From assembly GCA_009908505.1 (NCBI GenBank), contig JAAAPD010000011.1, forward strand, positions 1 to 64,000: 64,000 nucleotides of DNA, written 5' to 3'. Shown piece after piece: positions 34,914-44,866 of this stretch. The notes under the pieces were generated by a model. It did no database searches, was not told the DNA's origin, and saw only the letters and a list, made by a program, of their open reading frames with translations. The position numbers were made by a program, and so were the translations under genes. The stretch is from Alphaproteobacteria bacterium (GTDB lineage: Bacteria; Pseudomonadota; Alphaproteobacteria; Rhodobacterales; Rhodobacteraceae). The stretch's first letter is position 1. Every line of letters begins with the position of its first letter.

Positions 34914-36040
34914 GGCTTCACCAATGTCGCGGTGGCCATCGCGGCGATCCCCTCGCCGCGCCCGGTAAAGCCGAGCCGTTCCGAGGTGGTGGCCTTGATG
35001 CTGACGCGGCCCGCCTCCAAACCCATGATCCTGGCCATCTCGGCGCGCATCGCGGCAGCGTGGGGGCCAACCTTGGGGGCTTCGCAGATCAGGGTGCAAT
35101 CCACATGGGTGATCTCGAAGCCCCGCGACCGGGCCAGATCGCAGGCATGGGTCAGGAAGACCTCGCTTGCCGCGCCTTTCCATTGTGGGTCGCTGGGCGG
35201 GAAGTGCGTGCCGATATCACCCTCGGCCAAGGCGCCATAGATCGCATCGGTGACCGTGTGCAGACCCACATCGGCGTCGGAATGGCCTTGCAGACCCCGG
35301 TCGAATGGCACGGCCACGCCGCAGAGCATCACGTGATCGCCCGGCCCGAAACGATGCACGTCGAAGCCGTTGCCTGTGCGGATATCCATATGGTGCCCCA
35401 AAATCTGTTCGGCCCGTGCGAAATCGCCGGGCAGGGTGATCTTCATGTTGGTCTCGTCGCCCTCGACGATGGTCACGTCAAGCCCCGCGGCGCGGGCCAC
35501 GGCGACATCATCGGCCGCCGCGCCATCGCTGGCGGCATGGGCCGCGCGGATGGCCTCGAGGTGAAAGCCCTGCGGCGTCTGCGCCCGGAACAGCCCTCTG
35601 CGGTCCTGCAGGCCCGTGACCTTGCCCGCCGCCCCGGACCAGAGCGCATCCGACACGGGCAGGGCGGGGGCGGCGCCCGGCGCCTCGGCCAACCCGTCCA
35701 GCACCCGGTCGATCACAGCGGGCGGCACACAGCAGCGCGCCGCGTCATGGATCAGCACCACGTCGCCGGTCGCATGATCCAATCCCGACAGGACCGAGCG
35801 TGACCGGGTCGCCCCGCCCATGGCGATGGTCGCACGGCCGGCGAGGCGCAGCGCCTCAACCTGACCCATATCCTCGGGCGCGACAACCAGTACGATCTCG
35901 TCCACGCGGGGATGGGCCTCGAACACCGCAAGGCTGTGGTCCACCACGCTCCGGCCGGCGACCCGCTGCCATTGCTTGGGTCGCACCCCGCCTGCACGCA
36001 GGCCGCGTCCGGCGGCGACGATGATGGCTGTGCTGCGCAT
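34910..36040 (-). CDS. ispDF: Bifunctional IspD/IspF (MEP pathway)
   Basis: Fusion of 376 residues. IspD (about 1-215) makes CDP-methylerythritol; its nucleotide loop is [17 protein letters not shown], with [10 protein letters not shown] further on. IspF (from about 218) makes the cyclic diphosphate; its metal ligands are in GNGFDVHRF (D227, H229), and [31 protein letters not shown] follows. The C-terminal [22 protein letters not shown] is the IspF signature. The fusion is typical of alphaproteobacteria. It is divergent from the dusB-ntr operon. Confidence 0.97.
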   Translation of the reverse strand: MRSTAIIVAAGRGLRAGGVRPKQWQRVAGRSVVDHSLAVFEAHPRVDEIVLVVAPEDMGQVEALRLAGRATIAMGGATRSRSVLSGLDHATGDVVLIHDAARCCVPPAVIDRVLDGLAEAPGAAPALPVSDALWSGAAGKVTGLQDRRGLFRAQTPQGFHLEAIRAAHAASDGAAADDVAVARAAGLDVTIVEGDETNMKITLPGDFARAEQILGHHMDIRTGNGFDVHRFGPGDHVMLCGVAVPFDRGLQGHSDADVGLHTVTDAIYGALAEGDIGTHFPPSDPQWKGAASEVFLTHACDLARSRGFEITHVDCTLICEAPKVGPHAAAMRAEMARIMGLEAGRVSIKATTSERLGFTGRGEGIAAMATATLVKP

Positions 36041-36126
36041 GGGCCTCGTCCGGTTGCTGACAGGACGTGATTAGCCGCTGCGAACGCCTTGGAAAAGGGG
36101 CGTTCTGGCCGGGGCGCCAAAGGGAT

Positions 36127-36151
36127 GTGCCTAATAATTGAGCATAGGCAC
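36127..36151. promoter_or_regulatory. 7-base inverted repeat upstream of dusB-ntrBC
   Basis: Perfect arms GTGCCTA (36127-36133) and TAGGCAC (36145-36151) are separated by 11 AT-rich bases. The element lies about 65 bases before the dusB ATG in the only non-coding gap ahead of the ntr operon, so it is a candidate operator for NtrC or another dimeric regulator. Confidence 0.5.
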
Positions 36152-36216
36152 TGTGTCGCACAAAAATTGACCTCTATTTCATTGTGAGTTTCAAAGCGCT
36201 TTGCTATCCCGACCCC

Positions 36217-37182
36217 ATGAGCTTGCCCGCCCCGCATTTTCCGATCGCCCTTGCCCCGCTTGCCGGGATCACCGACCTGCCGTTCCGGCAGTTGGTGGCG
36301 TCCTTCGGGGCGGGGTGGGTCGTGTCCGAGATGGTGGCCAGCCAGGAAATGGTGCAAGCCAAGCCCGGCGTGCGCGAAAAGGCCGAGCTGGGCCTGACCG
36401 AGGCCGCAACCGCGGTGCAACTGGCCGGGCGCGAGGCGCATTGGATGGCCGAGGCCGCGCGGCGCGTCACCGATAACGGCGCGGCGATGATCGATATCAA
36501 CATGGGTTGCCCTGCCAAGAAGGTCACACAGGGCTATTCCGGCTCGGCACTGATGAAGGACCTCGACCACGCGCTTGGCCTGATCGAGGCGGTCGTGGCC
36601 GCCACCGACCTGCCGGTGACGCTCAAGACCCGTCTGGGCTGGAACGATGACTTGATGAACGCGCCCGAATTGGCACGTCGGGCCGAGGCGGCGGGCATCC
36701 AGCGCATCGTCATTCACGGCCGCACCCGCTGCCAGTTCTACAAGGGCCGGGCAGACTGGGCCGCAATCCGCGCCGTCAAGGAGGCCGTGTCGATCCCCGT
36801 GATCGCCAATGGCGACATTGTCGACGCGGCCAGCGCCCGCACTGCGCTGGCCCAATCGGGCGGGGATGGGGTGATGATCGGGCGCGGCGCGCAGGGCCGG
36901 CCCTGGCTGTTGGCGCACCTGGCCAGCGCGCTTTACGGGCATCCGCCCCCGGAAATCCCGACAGGTCAGGATTATATCGACATGGTTTCAAACCATTACG
37001 AGGCGATGCTCAGGTTCTACGGCACCACTTTGGGCAGTCGCGTCGCCCGCAAGCACCTGGGCTGGTACATGGAGGCCGCCGCGCCCGATCCGGCCCTGCG
37101 CCGCGCCATTCTGACCGGGACCGATCCAGCCCGTGTCCTGGCACTGTTGCCCGAGGCGCTCGGCGAAAGGCAGGCCGCATGA
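36217..37182 (+). CDS. dusB: tRNA-dihydrouridine synthase DusB (NifR3)
   Basis: FMN-dependent enzyme that reduces specific uridines in tRNA. It has 321 residues from the ATG at 36217, with the flavin motif [16 protein letters not shown], the catalytic C98 in NMGCPAKKV, and later [14 protein letters not shown] and VIANGDI. Its position directly before ntrB matches the nifR3-ntrB-ntrC operon of Rhodobacter. A GTG at 36184 is an alternative start. The stop overlaps ntrB by 4 bases. Confidence 0.94.
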   Translation: MSLPAPHFPIALAPLAGITDLPFRQLVASFGAGWVVSEMVASQEMVQAKPGVREKAELGLTEAATAVQLAGREAHWMAEAARRVTDNGAAMIDINMGCPAKKVTQGYSGSALMKDLDHALGLIEAVVAATDLPVTLKTRLGWNDDLMNAPELARRAEAAGIQRIVIHGRTRCQFYKGRADWAAIRAVKEAVSIPVIANGDIVDAASARTALAQSGGDGVMIGRGAQGRPWLLAHLASALYGHPPPEIPTGQDYIDMVSNHYEAMLRFYGTTLGSRVARKHLGWYMEAAAPDPALRRAILTGTDPARVLALLPEALGERQAA

Positions 37183-38261
37183 TCACCGATCCCGATCTGT
37201 GGAATTCGCTGCCCGCTCCGGCGCTGCTGCTGAATGCCGACGACACCGTCGCAGACAGCAACCCGGCGGCGGAAAATTTTCTGAACCTGTCGGCCAAGGC
37301 GCTGGTCGGGGCGCTGGTCTGGGACAAGGTGATGATCGACGCCCCCCTGGAAGAGGCCTTTGGCCGGGCCCGCAACACCCGCACGCCGCTTTTCGTCAAC
37401 GACGTGGACGTGGGCAGCGGCGAACGCCCGCCCTTGCAGTGCAACGTTCAGTTCGCGCCGCTTTCGGGGGCGCAAAACCAGATGCTGATGCTGATTTCCC
37501 CGCGCGAGATTTCCACGCGCATCGCCCAGAACGCACAAAGCTACCGCGCCGCGCGCTCGGCCATCGGCATGGCGGAAATGCTGGCCCACGAGATCAAGAA
37601 CCCGCTGGCCGGCATCGCCGGGTCGGCGCAATTGCTGTCCATGGGTCTGTCGGGCGAGGATTTGGAGCTGACCCACCTGATCGTCGAGGAGACCCGGCGC
37701 ATCGTGAAGCTGCTGGAGCAAGTGGAACAGTTCGGCAATCTCCAGCTGCCCAAGCTGAAACCGGTGAACATCCATGACGTGCTGGACCGCGCCCGGCAAT
37801 CGGCCTCGGTGGGATTCGGCGCGCATATGATGATGATCGAGAATTATGACCCCTCGCTGCCGCCGACCCATGCCGATGCCGATCAGTTGCAGCAGGTGTT
37901 CCTGAACCTGCTCAAGAACGCCGCCGAGGCGGGCGGGCCGGGCGGGTCGATCACCTTGCGGACCTTCTACGAACCGGCGCTGCGGCTGCGGCGCAAGGAC
38001 GGCACCCAGGCGCGCCTGCCGCTTCAGGTCGAGATCATCGACGATGGCCCCGGTCTGCCGCCCGATATCGCCGCCGAGGTGTTCGAGCCCTTCGTGTCGG
38101 GCCGCGAGAACGGCACCGGGCTGGGTCTGGCGCTGGTCAGCAAACTGGTGGCCGACATGGGCGGCTGGATCTCGGTGAACAGCGTGCCGGGGCGCACGGT
38201 GTTCCGCGTCTCGCTGCCGACCGTGCCCCGACACCTGGCCCAACAAGAGGAAGATGACTGA
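37179..38261 (+). CDS. ntrB: Nitrogen-regulation sensor kinase NtrB (GlnL)
   Basis: Cytoplasmic histidine kinase of 360 residues that phosphorylates NtrC under nitrogen limitation and is controlled by PII. It has an N-terminal PAS domain ([24 protein letters not shown]), the phospho-acceptor H137 in [20 protein letters not shown], and a HATPase domain with N box [22 protein letters not shown] and [13 protein letters not shown]. No transmembrane helices are present. It overlaps both neighbours (dusB by 4 bases, ntrC by 1). Confidence 0.96.
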   Translation: MITDPDLWNSLPAPALLLNADDTVADSNPAAENFLNLSAKALVGALVWDKVMIDAPLEEAFGRARNTRTPLFVNDVDVGSGERPPLQCNVQFAPLSGAQNQMLMLISPREISTRIAQNAQSYRAARSAIGMAEMLAHEIKNPLAGIAGSAQLLSMGLSGEDLELTHLIVEETRRIVKLLEQVEQFGNLQLPKLKPVNIHDVLDRARQSASVGFGAHMMMIENYDPSLPPTHADADQLQQVFLNLLKNAAEAGGPGGSITLRTFYEPALRLRRKDGTQARLPLQVEIIDDGPGLPPDIAAEVFEPFVSGRENGTGLGLALVSKLVADMGGWISVNSVPGRTVFRVSLPTVPRHLAQQEEDD

Positions 38262-39625
38262 TGGATGGAACCGTTCTTGTCGCCGATGACGACCGCACGA
38301 TCCGGACGGTCCTGACCCAGGCGCTGACGCGGGCGGGCTGCAAGGTGCATGCGACCTCGTCCATTGTGACGCTTATGCGCTGGGTGGACGAGGGCAAGGG
38401 CGACCTGGTGATCTCGGACGTGGTCATGCCCGATGGCAACGGGCTGGACCAGTTGCCAAAGATCTCAGAGGCGCGGCCCGGCCTGCCGGTCATCGTGATT
38501 TCGGCGCAGAACACGATCATGACGGCGATCCAGGCCGCCGAGGCCGAGGCCTATGATTACCTGCCCAAGCCCTTCGATCTGCCCGACCTGATGAAACGCG
38601 CGGCCCGCGCGCTCGAGGTCAAGCGCCGGGCGCCCACCCGGCGCAAGGATCGTGACGAAGCCGCTGACGGCGACCTGCCGCTGATCGGGCGCACTCCGGC
38701 CATGCAGGGTATCTATCGGCTTGTGGCGCGGGTCATGAACACGCCGCTTTCGGTGCTGATCACCGGCGAAAGCGGAACCGGCAAAAGCCTGATCGCCCGC
38801 ACGATCCACGATTTCTCGGACCGGCGCACCTTGCCCTACGTTGTGGCCTCGGCCGCCGACCTGGAGGGGATGGACGGCCCCTCGGCGCTGCTGTCGCGGG
38901 CCAAGGGCGGCACGCTGGTCTTCGACGAGGTCGGGGATTTCCCCGTCGAGACCCAGGCCCGGATCGTGCGCATGCTGGATGCGCTGGGGGACAACGCGCC
39001 GCAGATCATGGCCACCTCGCGCGGGGCGCTTCTGGGCCGCATGGAGGACGGCGCCTTTCGCGAAGACCTGTATTACCGCCTGGCCGGTGTTACCATGTCG
39101 GTGCCCGGCCTGCGCGACCGGGTCGATGACATCCCGCTTCTGGTCGAACATTTCCTGGCAAGGAGCGAACGGGACGGCGCGCCGCCGCGCAGCCTGTCGG
39201 AGTCCGCGCTGGACCTGTGCCGCGCCTATAGTTGGCCGGGCAATGTCCGGCAGCTTGAAAACGTCGTGCTGCGCCTTGTCGCAACCGCCACCGAGGACGA
39301 AATCAGCCGCGTCGAGGTCGAGATCGTCCTGGGCAACCAGCCGGCGATGGAACCGCTCAAGGGGGGGGACAGCGACAAGCTGTCAGCCTCGGTCGGCAAG
39401 CACCTGCGCCGCTATTTCGACCTGCACGGGGCCGAATTGCCGCCGCCGGGCCTCTATCAGCGCATCCTGCGCGAGGTCGAGGCGCCGCTAATCGAGATTG
39501 CGCTGGACGCGACCGGCGGCAATCAGGCCCGCTGCGCCGACCTGCTCGGCATCAATCGCAATACGCTCAGAAAAAAGATCACCGATCTCGATATCCACGT
39601 GACTCGTCGCCGCAAATTGATGTAA
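38261..39625 (+). CDS. ntrC: Nitrogen regulator NtrC lacking the GAFTGA loop
   Basis: Response regulator of 454 residues: receiver domain with phospho-site D53 ([11 protein letters not shown]), an AAA+ domain with Walker [12 protein letters not shown] and Walker [12 protein letters not shown], and a C-terminal Fis-type HTH ([20 protein letters not shown]). The stretch where sigma-54 activators carry GAFTGA reads [20 protein letters not shown], so the loop is missing. R. capsulatus NtrC shares this deletion and works with sigma-70 polymerase. It is translationally linked to ntrB. Confidence 0.95.
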   Translation: MDGTVLVADDDRTIRTVLTQALTRAGCKVHATSSIVTLMRWVDEGKGDLVISDVVMPDGNGLDQLPKISEARPGLPVIVISAQNTIMTAIQAAEAEAYDYLPKPFDLPDLMKRAARALEVKRRAPTRRKDRDEAADGDLPLIGRTPAMQGIYRLVARVMNTPLSVLITGESGTGKSLIARTIHDFSDRRTLPYVVASAADLEGMDGPSALLSRAKGGTLVFDEVGDFPVETQARIVRMLDALGDNAPQIMATSRGALLGRMEDGAFREDLYYRLAGVTMSVPGLRDRVDDIPLLVEHFLARSERDGAPPRSLSESALDLCRAYSWPGNVRQLENVVLRLVATATEDEISRVEVEIVLGNQPAMEPLKGGDSDKLSASVGKHLRRYFDLHGAELPPPGLYQRILREVEAPLIEIALDATGGNQARCADLLGINRNTLRKKITDLDIHVTRRRKLM

Positions 39626-39693
39626 AACCGCAACAGAACCGTGGCTGCTTTGCCGCAAGGGCAGGGCAGGACCGAACGGCGAACAGGCGGTAT

Positions 39694-39710
39694 GGACCGG
39701 TCGCCGGTCC
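39694..39710 (+). other. Stem-loop directly before ntrY
   Basis: A perfect 7-base stem GGACCGG/CCGGTCC with a TCG loop ends 4 bases before the ntrY ATG. It lies next to the only purine-rich ribosome-binding sequence (GGAA), so it could tune ntrY translation or mark an RNA-processing point between ntrC and ntrY. Confidence 0.55.
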
Positions 39711-39714
39711 GGAA

Positions 39715-41997
39715 ATGAACGAGGCACCCGGCGTGCAGCGCACCCTTTTGGGCTTCAACCTTTCGGCCCTGAGCCGATGGCGCCGCAAGCGGCAGGTGCA
39801 GAACGTGTTGACACTGCTGCTCGTGGCGCTGGCCCCGGTTCTTGTCATCCTGACGATATCGGCCTTGCGGCCGCTCGACCAGACCGGGCGGACAGAGGTT
39901 CTGCGGCTAATCCTGCTGGTGGACCTGGTCTACATCCTCGTCGTCGCCTCGCTCGTGCTGGCGCGCATCGCGGCGATGGTGGCGGCGCGGCGTGCGCGGT
40001 CGGCGGGCTCGCGGTTGCATTTGCGGCTGACCGGGGTGTTCGGCCTTCTGGCGCTCATTCCCACCGTCGCCGTGGCCGTCTTCGCGGTGCTGACCATCAA
40101 TATCGGGCTCGAGGGCTGGTTTTCCGAACGCGTCCGCAACGTGCTCGGCAATTCCCTCGAGGCCGCCCAGGCCTATGAAGAGGAACACCGCCAGGAGGTC
40201 GCCCGCGACGGGCGCGCCTTGGCCGCCTATCTGGACACCCAACGGGTGCAGACGTTCTTCATGGAGCGCGGCGAGATCCGCCAGGCCCTGTCGCGGGTCG
40301 CTCCGCAGATCGAACGCGGCCTGTCCGAGGTCTTCGTGCTGGACGGAACCGGCGAGATCGAGGTGCGTGGCGAACGCTCTTACGAGTTCTATTTCGAAAA
40401 GCCCACCGAGGCGCAGCTGGCACAGGCCCGGCAGGACGGCATCCTGATCATCGAGGATTGGTCCAACAACGAGTTCCGCGCGCTGATCCCGCTGGAAAAC
40501 TTCACCGACAATTACCTTTACGTCACGCGCCAGGTCGATGGCGAGATCCTGTCGCTGCTGGATGAAACCCAGGAAACGGTCGAGCTATACGGACAGTTGG
40601 AAAACGAACGCGGTCGCGTCCTGTTCGAATTCGGCCTGATCTACCTTGGGTTCGCGGTGATCCTGATCCTGGCGGCGATCTGGGTTGGCCTTTGGTTCGC
40701 CGAACGCCTGTCGCGCCCCGTCGGGCGGCTGGTGGGCGCCTCGCAGCGGGTCGGGGCCGGGGACCTTGCCGTGCGCGTGCGCGAGGAACAGGGCGACGAC
40801 GAGATCGCCCAGCTTGGGCGCTACTTCAACCAGATGACCGCCCAGTTGGCCGACCAGCGCGAGGAATTGTTGCAGAACACCCGCAAGATCGAGGACCGCC
40901 GGCGGCTGTTCGACAGCGTGCTCAGCTCGGTGCCCTCGGGGGTGGTGGGGCTGGACCCCGATGGCTGCGTGAGCTTCGTGAACCGCGCCGCCACGCGCCT
41001 GCTGGAAATGGGCAAGGGCGCGAAACGCACGGCGCTGGCCGTCGCGGTGCCGGAATTCGCGCCCCTGTTCGAGCAGCTTGTCAGAGAGGATCGCCGCATG
41101 GTGCAGGCCCAGGTGGAACTGGTGCGCGGCGGCGAACAGGAAACCCTTCTGGTGCGTATGTCGCCGCGCCGGGGCGAGGGCGGCGTCCTGGACGGCTACG
41201 TGATCGCCTTCGAGGACGTGACCGACCTGGTCAGCGCGCAGCGGATGGCGGCCTGGGGCGACGTGGCGCGCCGCATCGCCCATGAAATCAAGAACCCGCT
41301 GACGCCGATCCAACTGTCGGCCGAGCGGATCAAGCGCAAGTTCCGCAAGGAACTGCCCGCGGAATCGGGCGAAGCACTGGAACAGATGACCGAGGTCATC
41401 GTGCGTCAGACCACCGACCTGCGCCGTATCGTCGACGAATTTTCCCGTTTCGCCCGCATGCCCGAACCCGATCGCACCACGCATGACATCGTCGGCCTGG
41501 TGCGCGACGCCACCGCCCTGCAGGAAGCAGGCCAGCCCGATGTCGCCTTCGATGTCGATCTGCCCAAGGCACCCGTGCTGGCTAGCCTGGATGCGACCAT
41601 GCTGTCACAGGCCTTGACCAACCTCATCAAGAACGGTGGTGAAGCTATTGAAACCCTTGTCGAAAAAGGCGCGCCCGAAGGGTTCAGCCCGGAAATTCGC
41701 GTGGCGATGGAGGTGGCTGAGACCACGGCCCGGATCACCATTTGCGACAACGGGATCGGGTTGCCGGAAAACCGCGCCAAGCTGTTCGAACCCTATGTAA
41801 CAACACGCGAGAAGGGCACCGGCCTGGGTCTGCCCATCGTGCGCAAGATCATCGAGGAACATGGCGGCACCCTGTCTCTGACCGACGCACCGGTCTTCGA
41901 CGGGGTCACACATCGGGGCGCAATGGCCGTGATCGAACTGCCCATACTGACAATGACCGAAACGGAGGCCGACGCAACGGCCGCGAAAACCGCGTGA
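39715..41997 (+). CDS. ntrY: Membrane sensor kinase NtrY
   Basis: Transmembrane histidine kinase of 760 residues. Helices lie near residues 25-50, 60-85 and 100-125, followed by a periplasmic sensor region and a further helix near 305-325. Next come HAMP (ERLSRPVGRLVGASQRVGAGDLAVRV), PAS (VLSSVPSGVVGLDPDGCVSFVNRAATRLL), HisKA with H523 ([21 protein letters not shown]), and HATPase (NLIKNGGEAIE, GTGLGLPIVRKII). With NtrX it forms the second nitrogen or redox-linked pair of alphaproteobacteria. Confidence 0.96.
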   Translation: MNEAPGVQRTLLGFNLSALSRWRRKRQVQNVLTLLLVALAPVLVILTISALRPLDQTGRTEVLRLILLVDLVYILVVASLVLARIAAMVAARRARSAGSRLHLRLTGVFGLLALIPTVAVAVFAVLTINIGLEGWFSERVRNVLGNSLEAAQAYEEEHRQEVARDGRALAAYLDTQRVQTFFMERGEIRQALSRVAPQIERGLSEVFVLDGTGEIEVRGERSYEFYFEKPTEAQLAQARQDGILIIEDWSNNEFRALIPLENFTDNYLYVTRQVDGEILSLLDETQETVELYGQLENERGRVLFEFGLIYLGFAVILILAAIWVGLWFAERLSRPVGRLVGASQRVGAGDLAVRVREEQGDDEIAQLGRYFNQMTAQLADQREELLQNTRKIEDRRRLFDSVLSSVPSGVVGLDPDGCVSFVNRAATRLLEMGKGAKRTALAVAVPEFAPLFEQLVREDRRMVQAQVELVRGGEQETLLVRMSPRRGEGGVLDGYVIAFEDVTDLVSAQRMAAWGDVARRIAHEIKNPLTPIQLSAERIKRKFRKELPAESGEALEQMTEVIVRQTTDLRRIVDEFSRFARMPEPDRTTHDIVGLVRDATALQEAGQPDVAFDVDLPKAPVLASLDATMLSQALTNLIKNGGEAIETLVEKGAPEGFSPEIRVAMEVAETTARITICDNGIGLPENRAKLFEPYVTTREKGTGLGLPIVRKIIEEHGGTLSLTDAPVFDGVTHRGAMAVIELPILTMTETEADATAAKTA

Positions 41998-42004
41998 GGG
42001 GATG

Positions 42005-43411
42005 ATGAGCGATATTCTGATTGTGGACGACGAACGGGACATCCGTGAACTGATCTCGGACATCCTCGAGGACGAGGGCTATACCACGCGCCTCGCCGGC
42101 GGGTCCGAGGACTGCATGGCCGAGATCGGCAAGGGCCTTCCGGCGCTGATGATCCTCGATATCTGGCTCAAGGACAGCGCCATGGACGGGATCGACATCC
42201 TGTCCCATGTCAAGCGCGAGCATCCGGAGGTGCCGATCGTCATCATCTCGGGGCACGGCAATATCGAGATCGCCGTCGCCGCGATCAAGCAGGGCGCCTA
42301 CGACTTCATCGAAAAACCCTTCAACATCGACCAGTTGATGGTGGTGATCCGGCGGGCCATGGAAACCAGCCGGCTGCGGCGCGAGAACCTGGAACTCAAG
42401 CGCGGCGAAAGCGGGGCGGTCGAGATGATCGGCGAATGCGCCGCCTTCCGGACCCTCAAGGGCCAGCTGGACAAGGTCACGAAATCCAACGGGCGGGTCA
42501 TGCTGACCGGCGATCCCGGCTCGGGCAAGGAGACCGCGGCACGCTACATCCACGCCCAGTCCGACCGCTCGGGCGCGCCCTTCGTCAGTGTCAATTGCGC
42601 CTCGGTGGCGCCCGAGCAGATGGAGGAAATGCTGTTCGGCCGCGAAACCGACGGGCGCGGGGTCGAACCGGGCCTGCTGGAAGAGGCCGATGGCGGGGTG
42701 ATCTATTTCGACGAGATCGCCGATTTGCCCGAGGGCACGCAATCGAAGATCCTGCGTGTGCTGGTGGACCAGAAGTTCCAACGCGTCGGCGGCAGCGAGA
42801 AGATCCAGGTGGATTTGCGGGTGATCTCTTCGACGGGGCGAGACCTGGAGACAGAGATCGCCGCCGGGAATTTCCGGCAGGAGCTCTATCACCGGCTCAA
42901 CGTCGTGCCGATCCACGTGCCTTCGCTGGAGGAACGGCGCGAGGATATCCCGCTTCTGGCGCGGTATTTCATCGAGGACCTGCATGAAAGCCAGGGCCTG
43001 CCCCTGCGCGAGATGAGCGACGAGGCCGGCGCGCTGTTGCAGACCATGCCCTGGCCGGGCAACGTGCGCCAACTGCGCAACGTGGTCGAGCGTATCCTGA
43101 TTCTGGGCGAGATCCCCGACCCGATCGGCACCAAGGAAATTCCGGCCGGCGGCGAGGTCCAGGGGGGCGACGAGGACCGGGTGATTTTGTCGGGATCGCT
43201 GGCCACCTTGCCCCTGCGCGAGGCCCGCGAACTGTTCGAGCGGGAATACCTGCTGACCCAGATCAACCGGTTCGGCGGCAATATCAGCCGCACGGCGAGT
43301 TTCGTGGGCATGGAACGCTCGGCCCTGCATCGCAAGCTCAAGTCGCTGGGAGTCGTCACCTCGAACAAATCGGGCGCGCGCGTGGCCCACGTGAACGAGG
43401 CCGATGGCTAG
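42005..43411 (+). CDS. ntrX: Response regulator NtrX, GAFTGA-degenerate
   Basis: A 468-residue regulator: receiver with D52 (MILDIWLKDSAMDG), AAA+ domain with Walker A GDPGSGKE and Walker B GGVIYFDEIAD, and C-terminal HTH (GNISRTASFVGMERSALHRKLKSLG). The GAFTGA position reads MLFGRETDGRGVEPGLLEEADGG, so the sigma-54 contact loop is absent. The ATG at 42005 is preferred to the one at 42002 because GAGGGG lies just upstream. It begins 7 bases after ntrY. Confidence 0.95.
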   Translation: MSDILIVDDERDIRELISDILEDEGYTTRLAGGSEDCMAEIGKGLPALMILDIWLKDSAMDGIDILSHVKREHPEVPIVIISGHGNIEIAVAAIKQGAYDFIEKPFNIDQLMVVIRRAMETSRLRRENLELKRGESGAVEMIGECAAFRTLKGQLDKVTKSNGRVMLTGDPGSGKETAARYIHAQSDRSGAPFVSVNCASVAPEQMEEMLFGRETDGRGVEPGLLEEADGGVIYFDEIADLPEGTQSKILRVLVDQKFQRVGGSEKIQVDLRVISSTGRDLETEIAAGNFRQELYHRLNVVPIHVPSLEERREDIPLLARYFIEDLHESQGLPLREMSDEAGALLQTMPWPGNVRQLRNVVERILILGEIPDPIGTKEIPAGGEVQGGDEDRVILSGSLATLPLREARELFEREYLLTQINRFGGNISRTASFVGMERSALHRKLKSLGVVTSNKSGARVAHVNEADG

Positions 43412-43483
43412 GGCATGCAGCCCGGCTTGACCGGGGCGCAGGGGTCTGCCACCACCAACTGACGGATCAGCGAGGGACGTGGC

Positions 43484-44866
43484 ATGAAGGTCATCATCTG
43501 TGGCGCCGGGCAGGTAGGCTGGCAGATCGCGCGGCACCTTGCCTCGGAAAAGAACGATGTCACCGTGGTCGACAACAATGCCGAGCTGGTGCGCCGGGCG
43601 ACCGATACGCTGGACGTGCAGGGCATTGCCGGTTTCGCCTCTTACCCGGATGTTCTGGACAAGGCCGGGGCGCGCGATGCGGACATGATCATCGCCGCGA
43701 CCCATTCCGACGAGGTGAACATGGTCACCTGCCAGGTGGCCCATTCGGTCTTTGCCGTGCAGCGCAAGATCGCGCGGCTGCGCGCGCAAAGCTATCTGGA
43801 CGCGATCTATGCCGATCTGTACCGGCGCGATCACCTGCCCATCGACGTGGTTATCAGCCCCGAGCGCGAGGTTGCCGAGGCTGCGTTGCAACGGCTGGCC
43901 GCGCCCGCCGCCTTCGACACCGAAAGCTTCCTGGAAGGCAACGCGCAGCTGCTGGGCATCCAGATCGATCAGGATTGCCCGGTGATCAACACGCCGCTGC
44001 GGCAATTGTCGGACCTGTTCACCACGCTCAAGGCCGTGGTGGTCGGCATCCGGCGCAAGGGCAAGGGCAAGCTTTTCGCGCCCAGTGCGGGCGACCAGAT
44101 CTTTCCGGGCGACGAGGCCTATGTCTTCACCGAAACCCCCGACATGGCCCGCACGCTCGAGATTTTCGGCAAGACCCAGGCCAAGCAGGAACGCGTTGTC
44201 ATCATCGGTGGCGGCAATGTGGGCCTGTCGGTGGCGCAGGCGCTGGAACGGCGCGAGAAACGCATCCGGGTGCGCGTGATCGAACGCAACCGCGACATCG
44301 CCGAACGCACGGCGGACTCGCTGGAACGCACCATCGTGCTGAACGGTGACGGGCTGGACGCCGCCCTGCTGGAAGAGGCCAATATCGCGTCGGCCGATGC
44401 CGTGCTGGCCGTGACCGATGATGACAAGACCAACCTTCTGGCCGCGGTGCGGGCCAAGGCGCTTGGCTGTCCCATGGCGATCTGCCTGACCAACGATCCG
44501 ACGCTGGTGCCGCTGATGGGGCCGCTGGACGTGGATGCCTACATCAATCCGCGCGCCACCACCGTCAGCTCGATCCTCAGCCATATCCGCCATGGCCGTG
44601 TCAGGTCGGTCTATTCCATCGGCGATGCAGAGGCCGAGGTGATCGAGGCGCAGGTGCTGACGACATCCCCCATCGCCGGCAAGGAACTGCGCGAGGTCGA
44701 TTTCCCCGAGGGCGTGTTGCTGGGAGGAATCCTCAAGGGCGGTCGGATGGAAAAACCGCGCGGCCGGCTGCGGATCGAGGAAGGCGACGTGGTCGCCATC
44801 TTCGCCGTGTCCAGCCAGGTGGCCGAGGTCGAGCGCCTGCTCCAGGTCTCGATCGACTTTTTCTGA
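43484..44866 (+). CDS. trkA: Trk potassium uptake regulatory subunit TrkA
   Basis: Peripheral NAD-binding subunit of 460 residues, with two RCK (TrkA-N plus TrkA-C) halves. The first Rossmann motif is VIICGAGQVGWQIARHL with acidic VVDNN; the second is VVIIGGGNVGLSVAQAL with VIERNRDIAERTA. It gates the TrkH channel. Its stop and the trkH start share one base (TGATG). Genes ntrX-trkA-trkH-hfq follow the conserved alphaproteobacterial order. Confidence 0.96.
   Translation: MKVIICGAGQVGWQIARHLASEKNDVTVVDNNAELVRRATDTLDVQGIAGFASYPDVLDKAGARDADMIIAATHSDEVNMVTCQVAHSVFAVQRKIARLRAQSYLDAIYADLYRRDHLPIDVVISPEREVAEAALQRLAAPAAFDTESFLEGNAQLLGIQIDQDCPVINTPLRQLSDLFTTLKAVVVGIRRKGKGKLFAPSAGDQIFPGDEAYVFTETPDMARTLEIFGKTQAKQERVVIIGGGNVGLSVAQALERREKRIRVRVIERNRDIAERTADSLERTIVLNGDGLDAALLEEANIASADAVLAVTDDDKTNLLAAVRAKALGCPMAICLTNDPTLVPLMGPLDVDAYINPRATTVSSILSHIRHGRVRSVYSIGDAEAEVIEAQVLTTSPIAGKELREVDFPEGVLLGGILKGGRMEKPRGRLRIEEGDVVAIFAVSSQVAEVERLLQVSIDFF

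Noticed and set aside
36167-36195. Promoter with TTGACC for dusB
   Set aside because: The -10 candidate at the right distance (TTTCAA region) is weak, so I do not call it.
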